Source of the DNA: Fasciola hepatica
Lineage: Eukaryota; Platyhelminthes; Trematoda; Plagiorchiida; Fasciolidae
Assembly: GCA_948099385.1 (NCBI GenBank)
Contig: CANUEZ040000020.1
Span: 4,310,501 to 4,374,500 of the forward strand
Length of the DNA stretch: 64,000 nucleotides
Reading direction: 5' to 3'
Numbering within the stretch: the stretch's first letter is position 1; each line of letters opens with the position of its first letter. A program made the translations under genes and the position numbers. This document shows positions 43,017-54,011 of the stretch, piece after piece. The notes under the pieces were generated by a model. That model was not told where the DNA came from. It saw nothing but the letters and a program-made list of their open reading frames with translations, and did not search any database.

Positions 43017-45430
43017 TTACATAGGGGTTTTTAGTTCGCACACGGGCCAGTCCTGTTTAAGCGTTTGCAGGAATTTAGGTCCTCCCGTCCACGTGTCGAG
43101 TTGCGGGAAGTTCGCCGCACCTCGGGAGCACAGATCGGCTGGGTTATGGCCAGGCCTGACATGCTTCCACTGGTTCATGGCTGACCCTTCGTGGATTATC
43201 GTGAGTCAGCTAGCAACGAAAGTACTAAACCGGCTCCTAACGTTGGTAATGTAGTACAACACTATCGTAGAGCCCGTCCAAAAACCAGCCTACCAAATGT
43301 AGAAGTCGAAATTTCTCTTTACCTCTATTACCTCCCTGACTGCCTACACGGCTGCGCTGATTTCAAGGCGCGGGAGCGAAACCGACTTCATTGGGGCAGC
43401 GCGTGCTTTGGCGAACAGGATCCCCGTAGTATAATGTCCATCTCCTGCGCGCCATCGTCCGTACACCACAGCCCCATAACCAACTCCGGAAGCATCGGAA
43501 AAAGCATGTAGTTCTCCAGTCCGTATTGCATGACGAGGGGGCAAACGTCGTTGAATCCTTATGTCCCCTAACTTCCTTAAGGTTTTCAGAAATTTTTCTC
43601 AGTCCAGCCGGTCATCCCTGTCCAGTGGCTGGTCACAATCGGCTCTCTTACGGCAGAGCCGCTGCTGCAAGATCTTTCCGGGTGACAGCCAGGGGGAGAC
43701 GAAACCGAGCTGATCGAACATGCCAAAGACAGCGGATAGTATGCCAAGACGGGTTATTGGCAGCTCGGGAAAGTTTAGCCCGAAAACAAAGTCGTTCGTT
43801 TCCGCGTTCCATTGTGTTCCTAGAGTGCTTTCGGCAGGGAGTGAGGAACCATCCAAATATCTTACTCTTCCGGTCCTCTCATGGTGCGGAATGACGCTCT
43901 CTACCACCAACCGGTGGACCTAATCACCATGTTTGTTCGCTGATTCTCGAAGGGCGTATTTAGCACAAAACGGTGATGAAATCGCTCCGAAGGCGTGGAC
44001 GGTCATCCTATAGCTTATCACTGCGGTGTCCCGGGCTGTCTCTCCCCACCGCACGAAACGCAAAGCATCTCGTTCCTATACCGGCATTTTCACCTGGGGC
44101 AACATTTCCCTGATGTCGACAGAGAAGTCCACTCTACCCACTTCGAAATGGTACGAAAAGTCGTTCGATAGTGTGGTCCAGTCAGGTCCTTGTGGTAGAC
44201 GATATTTTAACGACTTGCCCTGGAACTTGGCTGCACAGTCGAAAACCACCCGCCGCTTTTCAGGTTTCTTCGGGTGGAGAACCGGGTGGTGAGGTGGATA
44301 CCAGATCCCCTTTCGGCCGTCGGTGTTGGCAGGCACCTTTTCAACGTAGCCGGGAGCTTCGTTTCGCCTCATTATTTCTGCGTATCTTTTTCACAGATCC
44401 TGGTCTCGAATGAAGTGTTCTTTCAGTCGTAGCAGACGTTGGAGCACATAGTTCCGGTTATCAGTCCGCGGGTCAGCAGATGTGCCCCACGAAAGGGAAC
44501 CTCGAGCTGTTTTTAAGGCCTCTAGTTCCTTGCCGCACCTTTTGTAAGGCTAAGTGATCCTCTTGAGACAACGATAGTCTTTCGTCTCCCATATCGTGAA
44601 ACTCTTTTTCATAAAACCGTAGCAATTGGTACCCCATGCGATCCTTCTCGGTTGGCACGTAATTCACGGAACCACATCTTCTACTGGACAATATGATATC
44701 CATCCCAGAGCTGTGCGTAAGGCGTAGAGTGCCTGGCGGTAGCTCACTCTCTGGTCAAGTACACAATGCGCCTCCGGCACGTTGAAGCCGATGGAGAGGT
44801 CCACTTCGTCGTCTTCCCAGTCTACAACGGCTACATCCTGCAGGTGGGGCCACCTAGTCAAAACTGCATTCACCGACCTTGGTGCTCGCACAGGGGGATC
44901 AGCTAATGTGAATGCATCCGCTGGTTCGATTTGATCGTTTATGTCTGTTGTGTCTGGTTAGGGTCTCGCACACTACGCGGACAACCGATCAATATTCCTC
45001 TCATGAATGGACATACTTCCAGTTTGCCTCGATCTTTAACCATGCTTTAGCGCCAGCAGTATTGACCCATCGATTTTGCTGTGTACTGATTGGTCTTCCT
45101 CTGCTGCGCGTGACGGCACAAGTAGTTTAATTCTTTATGCCAACTCACTTGCTTGTTTGCCGCTTAGTCGCCGGCTACGGCCGGGTTTTGTGTTTACAAT
45201 CGCATAAATAAATGCAAAGCCACCATCACGTGTTCTGCTACCGGTTGTGGACACAACAATGTCTAAAGAGATGAGTTGCAACCTCAAACGGCCGGCAGTC
45301 ATCACTTGTGTTACGCCCACCGTGCTCACTGCTAACGGCGTCGCACATTTAGCGAGCCCGTGTTTGCCGGCAAACAGACCCTCCACGGGGGGTAGTTTCT
45401 GATCCACTGTCGACGAAGGCCAAGGCTTTG
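43017..45430 (-). pseudogene. BEL/Pao protease, reverse transcriptase and RNase H of element 2
   Basis: From right to left: protease with DSGS (VDSGSETT near 45395-45420, then shifted out of frame), WEDDEVDLSIGFNVPEAHCV near 44770-44830, the reverse-transcriptase palm start (VDFSVDIREMLPQVKMPV near 44080-44135, catalytic Asp retained) with VLHPKKPEKRRVVFDCAA before it, a LGTQWNAETNDFVFGLNFP block near 43760-43820, and RNase H (HAFSDASGVGYGAVVYG, SLPRLEISAAV near 43344-43510). The canonical YVDD box is not intact in any frame I can read. A second BEL subfamily compared with element 1. Confidence 0.7.
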
Positions 45431-46829
45431 ACCACCCCGGTTGGGATCACTACTCCCACGACAACTACTCCTAAACGTACTGGTTTACTGGCAGACCGCG
45501 ATGTTGAACAAATAACACTGGGCTTGGTACTCGCCTCGGGTAAAGTTACTCTCACCGGGTGCAAGAATCTATGGTGTCTGCCCGTGCAGCCCTCGTAACC
45601 ACGTCTGTTCCTCGTTCTACAAGCTGCCGCCCGGTGCGTGGTGCTGAGACAAATAAAGCACGCTCCTGCCATCTTCGCCATTCCCCACCGTTCGTCTATT
45701 GTGGCGTCGGTGAACTTGGGGCATTTTAGTAGCCCATGGCTAGCGTCACAGGACCTGCAACTTGGATGCGCTAAAGCCTCGCGTAAAATGGCGTGTGCAA
45801 TGGTCCAAAGTTGATATTTCGGATGTTCCCGAACAGTGGTTTGAGCCTGGCCAGTACTGAGCTTGTTTGCTTGTTGCCGTCCTGGAGAAGTCGGCCAAAT
45901 CTGTTGTCGGCTATCTTGGTTTGCCTGTCCAAGTATACGGTCAAGTCTTCGAAGTTAGCCTCACGGTCACTTCGGCTTACCCTTTCCGCTTCTTCCGCCC
46001 ACCGACCCTGTAGTTCGGGAGAGAGGTGACGGACCATGCCCCCCAAGGTATGCATTGCATCGAGGTCAGCCCTGTGACCTAAATGATCGGGGGCTATTGA
46101 GCAGTGCTGCATTTTGTTCACTAGGTCGGCCACTGTGTAGACGCCACCCTTGGTTCTTTTGGCCTCTACTATCACGCCCTCTATTAGATTACAGGCTATC
46201 TTGAATGGCTGGCCGAACAGGTCTTCCAAAACCTCCCTTGCTCGTGTGTAGCCCTATTTCGAGTCGAACATGGTACAACCGTCAATGGCTTCTCTTGTCC
46301 CGCCTCGACAGTAGTGAGTCAGGTAGAGAAGCCTTTGCCCGGGGTTGGTTACCTTATTTTCGAGGGAAGTCTCGAACTGCTTGACAAACTTGCAGTAGTG
46401 TTCAGATCGCCCGTCAAAAGCCGCCAGTTCTACTCTTGGCGAATCGGTCGTTGGTGTTTCATAGTCGGCGACCGGCGTGAAGTTTCCTATTTTGTTGTGC
46501 CCTGATCTATCGGAAATGTCGTAGTCGTTGGTCTCTGGCTCACGCTCTTTATGTCTACACTCCTCTTCTGCTTTCAGGGCCTGTTGTCTAGCCGATAACA
46601 GTTGTTGTTCTAGGTCTAGTATTCTCAGCCTATATAGATCGACATCCTTACAATCCATATTGCCCTCAGTAATACATGAACTAGCACTGACAGGACTACG
46701 CGATATAAGATTAACCAAAGAATCAAAGGTACCCAAAGCCTCCCAAGAGACTTGCCGTGTTACTTCCTGTCCAGATTCCAATGTTTTCGATCCTTTCCTT
46801 CGCATTTTGCGTATTTTTTCTCGTTTCAA
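45431..46829 (-). pseudogene. BEL/Pao gag of element 2 (inverted twin of element 1 gag)
   Basis: Positions here and in element 1 sum to 80653 throughout, with no indels. The N-terminal 191 codons are identical as translated, the next 152 differ by one residue (Val for Ile), and the zinc-knuckle part is identical until about 45431. The same in-frame TAG (46254-46256) and the same frameshift before the zinc knuckles occur. Two independent retrotranspositions from a functional master would not normally share both defects. Confidence 0.8.
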
Positions 46830-46846
46830 ATTGATCTACTGAGTAT

Positions 46847-47219
46847 TGTAACGAACGTTTGAACAATGCGTAGCCAAATTCGCAACGGATCCCGAAATCA
46901 AAAGACGATTATCCGTGATATTCTACGATACTAGATTATTGAACGAACAACGACATCAAAAAATACAAGCCTAAGTAATACGATCACAAGGACTCAACAA
47001 ACGAGAAACCGGATTGCAGCGTGCGACCAAGGAGCACGCGCGTCACGCAGGTCCAGAACAAGGATATGACAAAGTAACGCTCTGGGCGCGAACAAACAAC
47101 AATTGGTCCATAGAAACAACCAGTTCGTAGAGACAAGTCAATAGTGTAGGCAAATGAGTGATTTTAGAAAATCTCTGAACCGGAATTTTTGGAGGGATTT
47201 TCCACGACGGGTCGTTTCA
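46847..47219 (-). repeat. 5' LTR of BEL/Pao element 2
   Basis: Minus-oriented LTR of about 373 bp. From 46847 to 47162 it is nearly identical to the other two LTRs of this group. The outermost 57 bp (47163-47219, reading TGAAACGACCCGTCGTGG) are clearly diverged in sequence and length. It borders the (TAA)n-type repeats and the second host gene on the right. Confidence 0.8.
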
Positions 47220-47552
47220 CAGACGTATAGTCATGCTTTCTGCTGTTCCACCAATTATAAATGCTACTGGTGTTAATCCTGCAAAAAAGCCTAGAGAAAA
47301 TAGGAGAATAGCAGCTGGGAGCTTTTAGAATCATGTCTGCTACAAAATGGATGGGAAGCAACAGTGGCCTAGTTGAAATCGAGTGCTCCTGACGGTACGC
47401 TTTATTTAATTACAATCTTTTTTGTATTGCACGGTGTTGACGCCCAAAAGGTGCGTGTGTTTTACAATAAAACTTCGGTACACCAAAGGAGTGTCGCACA
47501 AAGGGACGTTGAAAATCATGGAAAAAGTCGGAAATGTACAGGTACCTACAAT

Positions 47553-47830
47553 ATATATAGTATATTTCTTGACCGTGATCAATACGCATGCACAAGGCAA
47601 GATCAGAGTATACAGCAGTACATGTCAATGTGAGGTATTCACAGATTCTAAATTTATAAATCACACAGCAACCGAAATACACCAGTAAAGTCATTGAGTG
47701 TTTGAGTGAACAAAAGTGGTTATGGTTGAGGCGGGAATTCCGAATCGGTTTCGAAGTCGCTGGGGGGCGGTGTGGATCGCTGAACAGTCGTGGGATTGCT
47801 GATATAAGCGACAAATGGACGGCCACTAAC
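47553..47830 (-). repeat. (TAA)n-headed repeat family T, copy 2
   Basis: The head AGTATATTTCTTGACCGTGATCAA, then ACGCATGC and AAGATCAGAGTATAC, matches copy 1 at 41525 and copy 3 at 50250. The tail is degenerate (ATATATATAG rather than TAA repeats). The right boundary is unclear. Confidence 0.5.
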
Positions 47831-48229
47831 GAGTAACCGGACGGAAGAGATGCAAAAGAACATTGTTAGAAGTAAAGCAAGCGTGGGGCTTTCAAAGTGC
47901 AGTCAGAGATACCAGCGGAATATTGGACACTGATCCAGCATTGGGTAACTAATTGTGGAGGAAGCATGTGAAATAAAGACAAGTGAGTCAAAGGTGATAA
48001 TAAAACGGACCTTTTGTGCAGGTGATTACAGTGTCATATGGAAATTCAAATGAAAGCGAAAAGCTTCGCAGGGACTTCAGTGAACTTTTGAAGAGCATGA
48101 ATGGTGTATGGACATCTAACGGACTTTTAAAGAGAAGAAAAGCCGTCACATTTATGCAAGCAGGATAGCACTTTGGCAGGTCCTTTTCCAGTTTACCCTT
48201 TTTCGCCTGTCAACCCGTTAGCCGCGCCT
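47831..48229. other. 3' flank of gene 2
   Basis: Downstream side of the minus-strand exon at 48230-48610. A CATAAA variant about 70 nt beyond the stop codon could serve as a poly(A) signal; no AATAAA is seen on that strand. Otherwise nothing is recognised. Confidence 0.3.
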
Positions 48230-48610
48230 TCAGTGTACTTTGGTTCTCCTATTAGAAGTGGAAATGACCAATTTTCCGGATAGACGCCCTCTTCCTTTTT
48301 TGGACTGAGACTCTTCTGCTCCAATTTGTATTCGTCTTCCTTCATACGATTTAAAGGCTGAGCATTGATTTCCAGTTATAGAACAGTATTGAAATTTCGA
48401 CTCTTCACGACCTCTGATCTCCACCCAGGAGTTGATCACGGTGTGGAGCAGAGTCCTCTGAACGGAAGTCCGATCAAAGCAAGCCAGATCACGGGAGGTA
48501 GACTGCGGTGCGTCAAGTTTGTTCCAGTTAACGCAACTTGAGACCCTTGGATCATTTGGAGCTGTAACAGATGGAAGAACAACCCCTTGTTCTTTGATCT
48601 GAGCCAGAAG
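48230..48610 (-). CDS. Gene 2, proposed terminal exon
   Basis: An acceptor with branch-like TTTTAAC (ACATTTTAACGTTTGCAG|CTT) opens 126 codons in phase 0 to a TGA at 48230-48232. The peptide has a polar, globular composition (LLAQIKEQGVVLPSVTAPND; RTLLHTVINSWVEIRG) and a basic C-terminus (KKGRGRLSGK). No consensus internal donor was found, so it is probably the last coding exon. It is not related to any transposon protein in the window. I do not recognise it. It may belong to a separate gene from gene 1, since gene 1 lies further downstream on the same strand. Confidence 0.5.
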   Translation of the reverse strand, partial: LLAQIKEQGVVLPSVTAPNDPRVSSCVNWNKLDAPQSTSRDLACFDRTSVQRTLLHTVINSWVEIRGREESKFQYCSITGNQCSAFKSYEGRRIQIGAEESQSKKGRGRLSGKLVISTSNRRTKVH

Positions 48611-48679
48611 CTGCAAACGTTAAAATGTTAAAGGTGGCGAAAGATATGGAATTTTCTTGGTAGAAAGGTAGTAGACAAC

Positions 48680-48703
48680 CTGGAAGCTGACGGGGTCACG
48701 AAG
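48680..48703 (-). CDS. Gene 2, possible micro-exon (24 bp)
   Basis: Eight codons (LRDPVSFQ) lie between a pyrimidine-rich acceptor (CCTTCCCGCCCTTAAGCAG|CTT) and a CAG|GTTGTC donor, phase 0 at both ends, joining in frame to the exon at 48610. The acceptor could also be three bases earlier. Very short and with a non-ideal donor, so tentative. Confidence 0.25.
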
Positions 48704-50221
48704 CTGCTTAAGGGCGGGAAGGTGAGGACGGAGGAAGAAAGGTCACATACGAAGTTTGAATGATGGGCTACAGCGAAAACACTCAACCCGCTGCCAGCAC
48801 CTGGGGGGCGAGATGCCCAGATGTCCAGATTATGGCACTTGTGAGCCCACCAGATCCCCCGATGCTTAGACAGTTGGAACTAACGAGTCTTCTTCAGTAT
48901 GTGGCCGTAATCAGGGAGGTTCGGGCTGCTGTACACCGTGAAGTGATCCTGCGCGGAGATCGATCTGGCAGCAAATACCCGGAAGCAGGAACTGGAATGT
49001 TGCTGACATCGGCAGAAGTGTGTCCCATTACCAGAAATCCAGCTGTAAAGCAGCGGAAAACAGAGGACCCGAACCATTCAAATTGTGCAGCAACCTGACC
49101 ATTGAAACCTACGGAGCATGGATAGGATTTGGTTCTGCTCGAAAGATCTGTAGCAATCAGTGACAAATAAAAAGGCCGGTGAGTTTCTCACAACCCTCGT
49201 TTATTCTTCTCACTACTTGGGTTGTTATACTAGCGGCGTTTTCTTTACTTGGCTCCCCTTACAATTGTCTATTACCAAAACTGCTAAAACTTCTCGTTGT
49301 TCACCGTCTAGGTTTTTTTCACTGGCTGCTGCTTTGAGCCAGAGACCAAAACATGTGAAAGTTGGCACTGTTAGGCAGATACATGCCAATTCCACTAGTG
49401 GGAATACCATATGCTGTCATGCCTTGGAGGAAAGAATAAGGCCAGATGACTGTCACATACGGCATCACCGGATAAGTAGTCAACTCTCACGTAAGGTGTT
49501 CATTTTATATGATAAACACTGACGCCTTAAGTGGGCCTGCTGGAACTGCCTCGACCTCTGTAAGGGTAAAAGTCCAGCGATCAAAATGTCAGATAGGCTG
49601 GAGGACGCGAACCGCTCCGACTTCCTAGGGGTGGATACCTTCATTGAACGAATCCCATAACCCAACTCCACATAAAGTAGTAGTAATAAGTTGCATAAAA
49701 CCTCGAGAGGACGATGTCTCATATACATCAAAATTTGACAGGCAATAAGCAGACTTGGAGCATGTTAGGGACTTGTTGAAGGCAGTCACACCCACCCCTG
49801 GTAAGTTACTAAAGACATGAAAATGGCTCTGGGTACAAACTGCAGTGTAGTGGCAAAAAGCATCCCTGAGCCTTCTGTCAGACAGCCAGACGGAGGGATA
49901 GGGATGCACGGTACCACTGGTCAAACTTACTAATAATAGCTAGACTGCTAGGGTTAGCTGTACTAAAGAAAGTCCCGGGCTGGGTAAGTGGAAATATATC
50001 GAGGATGATCAACTACCCCCTAGGTCGATGATTAACGAATTCGCAAGCCCTAAAGAGGGGGATGCGTTCTTAGCATCAGCGGAATCGGCTGGGTTGGCCA
50101 TTCATGGAATCTCCTCACTGGAGCCAGATGACCCGGCCACTTGGCCAGTGTCTACTGGTAGGAACAAATTCGACCCTGGGAAAAGCCGTCAGCTTCGCAT
50201 TAGCAATGAAAAGTCAAAGAC
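48704..50221. other. Unclassified region
   Basis: Plus-strand frames at 48760-49098 (112 codons) and 50028-50225 (65 codons) are open but carry no recognisable motif; the latter may be the degraded first part of the CR1 at 51 kb. No structured repeat is visible. Confidence 0.3.
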
Positions 50222-50500
50222 ATAATAATAATAATAATAATAATAATAATATTGGTATATTTCTCGGCCATGGTCGAGACGCACGCGCTAACGCATGATC
50301 ATGGTGTAACACGTTACTCAATAAGATGAAATATTCACAAAATTCTAAGTATGAAAGTCGGGAGTATCAGAGATGGAAAAACATAGACAGCAACAGTTTG
50401 AATGGATCATTCTGATAATGGTTTGCGCGGCAGTTTCGAACCAGTTTCGAATCTGGGCTAGGCAGTGGTGCGCGGTGGAGATGTCGAAGAAATCGTTAAC
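50222..50500 (-). repeat. (TAA)n-headed repeat family T, copy 3
   Basis: Nine to ten TAA units (50222-50250) followed by TTGGTATATTTCTCGGCCATGG, TCGAGACGCACGC and GCATGATCATGG, parallel to copy 1. The far boundary is not defined; similarity fades after about 250 bp. Confidence 0.6.
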
Positions 50501-51029
50501 GCAGTGCTAAGGAGGCATTATGAACAAGAATGATGCAAGCCAAGGAAACCGGAGGCCAACTAAGGTTCTGCAGATGGAGCAAATTTTGAACAAGAAGAAA
50601 AGGAGGGAAAATCGACGCATGCGAAGAGGATAGCGATCCATGAAGACAATGCAGACCCTGAATGACGGATTTACCGGAGTTCGAAAAACGGAATGAGTTT
50701 TGAATCAAGGGGACATGAGGCCAATTTCGTGAAAGTGAACTGGTGGATGTGGGAGAAACAGCAGTCCATAAAAAGGTTAGTTTAGATTCAAGGCCAATAA
50801 CATCTACTATTCAGAAATAAGAAGGCGCAACTGGAGGGATTTCGAGAAGTGGAGAGTCAATTTCCAGCCGGCTACGGTTCGGAGGAACGATAACCTGTGG
50901 TAACGGATAATAAAGTGGGAAAATCTCCGCATGGACATTATCGTAATACCCCTGTCCCTCATGGGGGCTTCAGAAAACCAACAAAGCCCGCTATTACCTG
51001 CCAGGAGGGACAAGTGTAGAACAAAATAG
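50501..51029. other. Unclassified region before CR1 copy 3
   Basis: Purine-rich sequence without a convincing frame. It may contain the 5' region of the CR1 that becomes recognisable after 51100. Confidence 0.3.
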
Positions 51030-51809
51030 AATCCAACCCCTTGTCGCCAAAGGACTGGGCCAACACTCGGAACTAGGTTCCAAGTGCCACCTCTACCAGC
51101 TCACAAACAGTGCACGAAGGAGGCTGGGAAACCTAGCAGTAGCTTACTCCGATGCGAGCAGATTTGAAAATGAGTGGAGTAAAACGGCAGGAGGGACTGC
51201 CTTCGATGATTGCATGGCCGTCACAGAAACCTGGTTAGAAGCAGGGTATGAAACTGGTGTCCTATTTCTCGCTGGATAGTGCACTCATCGAGCTGATTCT
51301 GTGGATGGAAGGGATAGTGGGGGTGCCACGATAATAGTCTCAAGCATAGCGAAGCAGGTCGAGGGGAATGTGTCTCACCTCAGATTGCACTGGCATGTTT
51401 ATGTGGCTTGAAGCTACACTGAGTTGAGGTACATGTTGTGCGTGTACCGAGGTCTCTCTGCCACCTCACCTGGGGGCCTAGCTTTGCTAAGCTGCCCCCA
51501 CCGAGCCGTAGCTGTGGCAAACGAACTCATAATCGTCGGCGAATTCAACGCCCTCGAGATAGATTGGGTGAATCTGCTGGCAGCTTTTGATAATTTCCCT
51601 GTCAGACTGCAGGACTTTGCACTGGAGGAGTCGCTTGCCCAGCACGTCCTACAACCGGTCAGGCGGAAGGGTGGGCAGGCTACCGGACCACTGGACCGAG
51701 TAACTACCAAACACACCGACGAAATTTAGGGTCCACAGTTATCAGCACCCTAAGGAAAAAAGCGACCATGGAGTGATCCATTGCAACCACTTGACCGTGA
51801 AGGACGGGG
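51030..51809 (+). mobile_element. CR1-like LINE, copy 3, endonuclease part
   Basis: A plus-strand CR1 endonuclease, broken by stops: TNSARRRLGNLAVAYSDAS, MAVTETWLEAGYETG (ETW motif), LIIVGEFNALEIDW (usual GDFN altered to GEFN, near 51530-51570), EESLAQHVLQPVRRKGGQ, and KATMEXSIATT-type remnants in place of the usual KSDH block near 51760-51790. The element is cut at 51810 by a BEL LTR and resumes at about 54384. Confidence 0.6.
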
Positions 51810-51962
51810 TGTACCAACCAGGCGTGGAAAATCCCCCCAAAACACTGCAGTTCCATGTTTTCTCCGACACAACTCACTTACTTACACTATTACTTGTTTT
51901 ATGCGCTGTATGTTTTTATGAACCAACGTTTGTTTGTTCGCGCTCAACGCGCTGCTTTGTCG
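51810..51962 (+). repeat. Truncated 5' LTR of BEL element 3
   Basis: TGTACCAACCAGGCGTGG to GCTGCTTTGTCG. It matches the first 153 bp of the LTR at 54012 with few differences, then switches abruptly to integrase coding sequence. Confidence 0.8.
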
Positions 51963-53264
51963 CTGACTAATGGACTGCTACAGGTAGATGGTAAGCTGAC
52001 CAACTCCCACCCGAGCTCTGACACGAAGCACCCCATATTGCTGCCGGCCCGACAGCCTGTGATAGAGCTAACGACCAAAAACTTCCAAGCCGTGGGGGGA
52101 CATGCAGGGGAATGTCACATTACGAGCGTCATCCGAAAGCGCCTTTGGTTGCTGAGAGGACCAGCGACTGTAAAACGAGTAATCCGACGTTGTGTGCAAT
52201 GAAGGAGACGCAGTGCCACGGCGGGCAAACAACACATGGCCCCGCTACCAGAATGAAGTATGACTGCGGGCTGGTGGCCGTCCAGCGACACCGGGTTGGA
52301 CTATTTCGGGCTCTCGTGGATCAAGTGCGGGAAGAGATTAGAAAAACGATATGGATGTATCATGACGTGCATGAAGTCACGCGCGGTACACGTAAAAGTC
52401 GCACATCTGATGACGACCGGTTTTTTCCTACGGGCCTTGCAGAGATTTATCAACCGAAGAGGCGTACCAGCCGATATATGCTCAGATAATGGGTCGAACT
52501 TTGTGGGCGCTCACCGGGAATTGCAGCGTTGGCACAAGAACGTAAACAGGGACGAACTGCAGGATCGAGCCGTGACCTACGGCATACGATGGCATTTCAA
52601 CCCCCCACAGGCCAGCCCCCGCGGCGGCGTATGGGAACTCATGATCCGGTCCGCCAGACGGATATTGCTGTCAATCATGGAGCAACAGCCGCCCGACAAA
52701 GAAACCTTGAGCATCGTCATGACTGAGGTAGAGAGAATTCTGAACAACCGCCCCCCGGTTTCAGTAATGAACGGCAACCCCACCCACCTGGCGCTCACCC
52801 CGAACGACTTATTGACGTTCAAGTCGAACGAGGGTTTCCAAGGGCTGGTAAAACTTCGTGGGAGCTACCCCTACGGATAGAAGCAGGCGAATTATCTTCC
52901 CAAGGTTTTCTGGAGGCGCTGGCTGCGGGACTGCTTGTCGGCTCTGCAGACTCGACAGGAGTGGCTGATCAAAGCAGGACCATTCAAGGTTGGGGATGTC
53001 GTGATGGTCGCAGACGAACGCGCACATTCCAGCACCTGGCCTTTGGGCGTGGTTATGAAAACCATCGAAAGCACTGACGGAATGATAAGAACGGTGAAGT
53101 TGAGGACGGTCAACGGAAACCTAATCCGCCAGGTACGAAGTATTAGCCTGCTCGGGAGTGAAGACGGAGGAGCCGATATCACAGGAATCTGGCAGATTAC
53201 ACCTTATTGTTCTTTGGAGTGGTTGAAGGGACTTTCATGTGTGGGGGCATTTACGACACACTGA
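51963..53264 (+). pseudogene. BEL/Pao integrase of element 3
   Basis: Integrase nearly identical to that of element 2 but without the inserted repeat: VGGHAGECHITSV zinc-binding part, LDYFGLSWIK, CSDNGSNFVGAH, ASPRGGVWELMIRSARR (catalytic Asp, Asp, Glu all present), RILNNRPPVSVMNGNPTHLA, then the C-terminal block with KAGPFKVGDVVMVADERAHS. Frame changes near 52200-52260 and a stop near 52880 interrupt it. It has no start codon of its own, and the fused LTR would not supply the rest of pol, so it is not expected to be functional. Confidence 0.75.
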
Positions 53265-53269
53265 CGCAC

Positions 53270-53690
53270 CGGACTATCATACACCCTGACACTTACGCAC
53301 TTGCGTGGTACGCGTTTATACTTCATGACCTCCGTCGAACACGTTGCAGTGCTCACAGCCTTCCTATTGACGTTGCAGAAGGCTTTACCTGTATGTGACA
53401 GTAGTTGTGATTCCATCGTACTCCCTGACGCATACACATTTACATGATACATGCTTATACATCATTACTCCCGTCGAACACGTTGCAGCTCTCACCGGTT
53501 TTCGTTGAAGTTACAGAAGTATTTTAGCACACGTGGTCGTAGTTGTGATCCCATCATGCACCCAGACACACACCAATCACACTTACGTTATAAAAGTTTG
53601 TACCTCATGAATGCCACCGAAACACTCCGCAGGGCTCATTGTTCCCCGTGTGTCACGGACATTACGTAAGATATTTCCCGCAAGCAACGT
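53270..53690 (+). repeat. About 139-bp tandem repeats in BEL 3' untranslated region
   Basis: Three diverged units. CCCTGACACTTACG near 53283, CCCTGACGCATACA near 53422 and CCCAGACACACACC near 53561 are about 139 bp apart, each followed by a CGTCGAACACGTTGCAG-like and a GTAGTTGTGATCCCATC-like block. Related, longer-period copies lie in the corresponding region of element 2 (40421-40920). Confidence 0.55.
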
Positions 53691-54011
53691 TTGTTACTAT
53701 TTGCCCGTATACCTGAGTGCGACCTCACCCATTACACTCACAGGCACACACATATTCACGAAAGCACTCGCAGCCGAGGCACAACTGCTCTCCCGAGGAC
53801 AGCACCCGTGTTCCTCCTTCACGCCCGCCATCGATCAGCCGTTTTCACGGACGATGCAGAGTGACATCGCGTCCGTGTGACCACCAGATCAAGCGCGACC
53901 TTGAGTAGAACGTTGACGCACTGACAGCAGGGTCTAGGTAGGTAGGAAGAACCAGTACCGTTATGGAAAACCTTTGCCTCTGCCAAGATTCGGGAGGATT
54001 TCGATGGGCGG

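Larger units (their letters stand above)
39704..47219 (-). mobile_element. BEL/Pao retrotransposon, element 2, full length and chimeric
   Basis: A minus-strand element of about 7.5 kb with both LTRs and all domains in the order gag, protease, reverse transcriptase, RNase H, integrase. LTR (from 47162 inward), gag and zinc knuckles are nearly identical to element 1. The protease onward is a second subfamily whose integrase matches 51963-53264. The integrase is further broken by a 450-bp (TAA)n-headed insertion at 41499-41948. Multiple stops and shifts, including the gag TAG and frameshift shared with element 1. Inactive. Confidence 0.8.

Noticed and set aside
50222..50250. (TAA)n runs as plain microsatellites
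   Set aside because: At 41499, 50222 and 59617 the runs adjoin the same conserved non-repetitive head, so they are tails of one repeat family.
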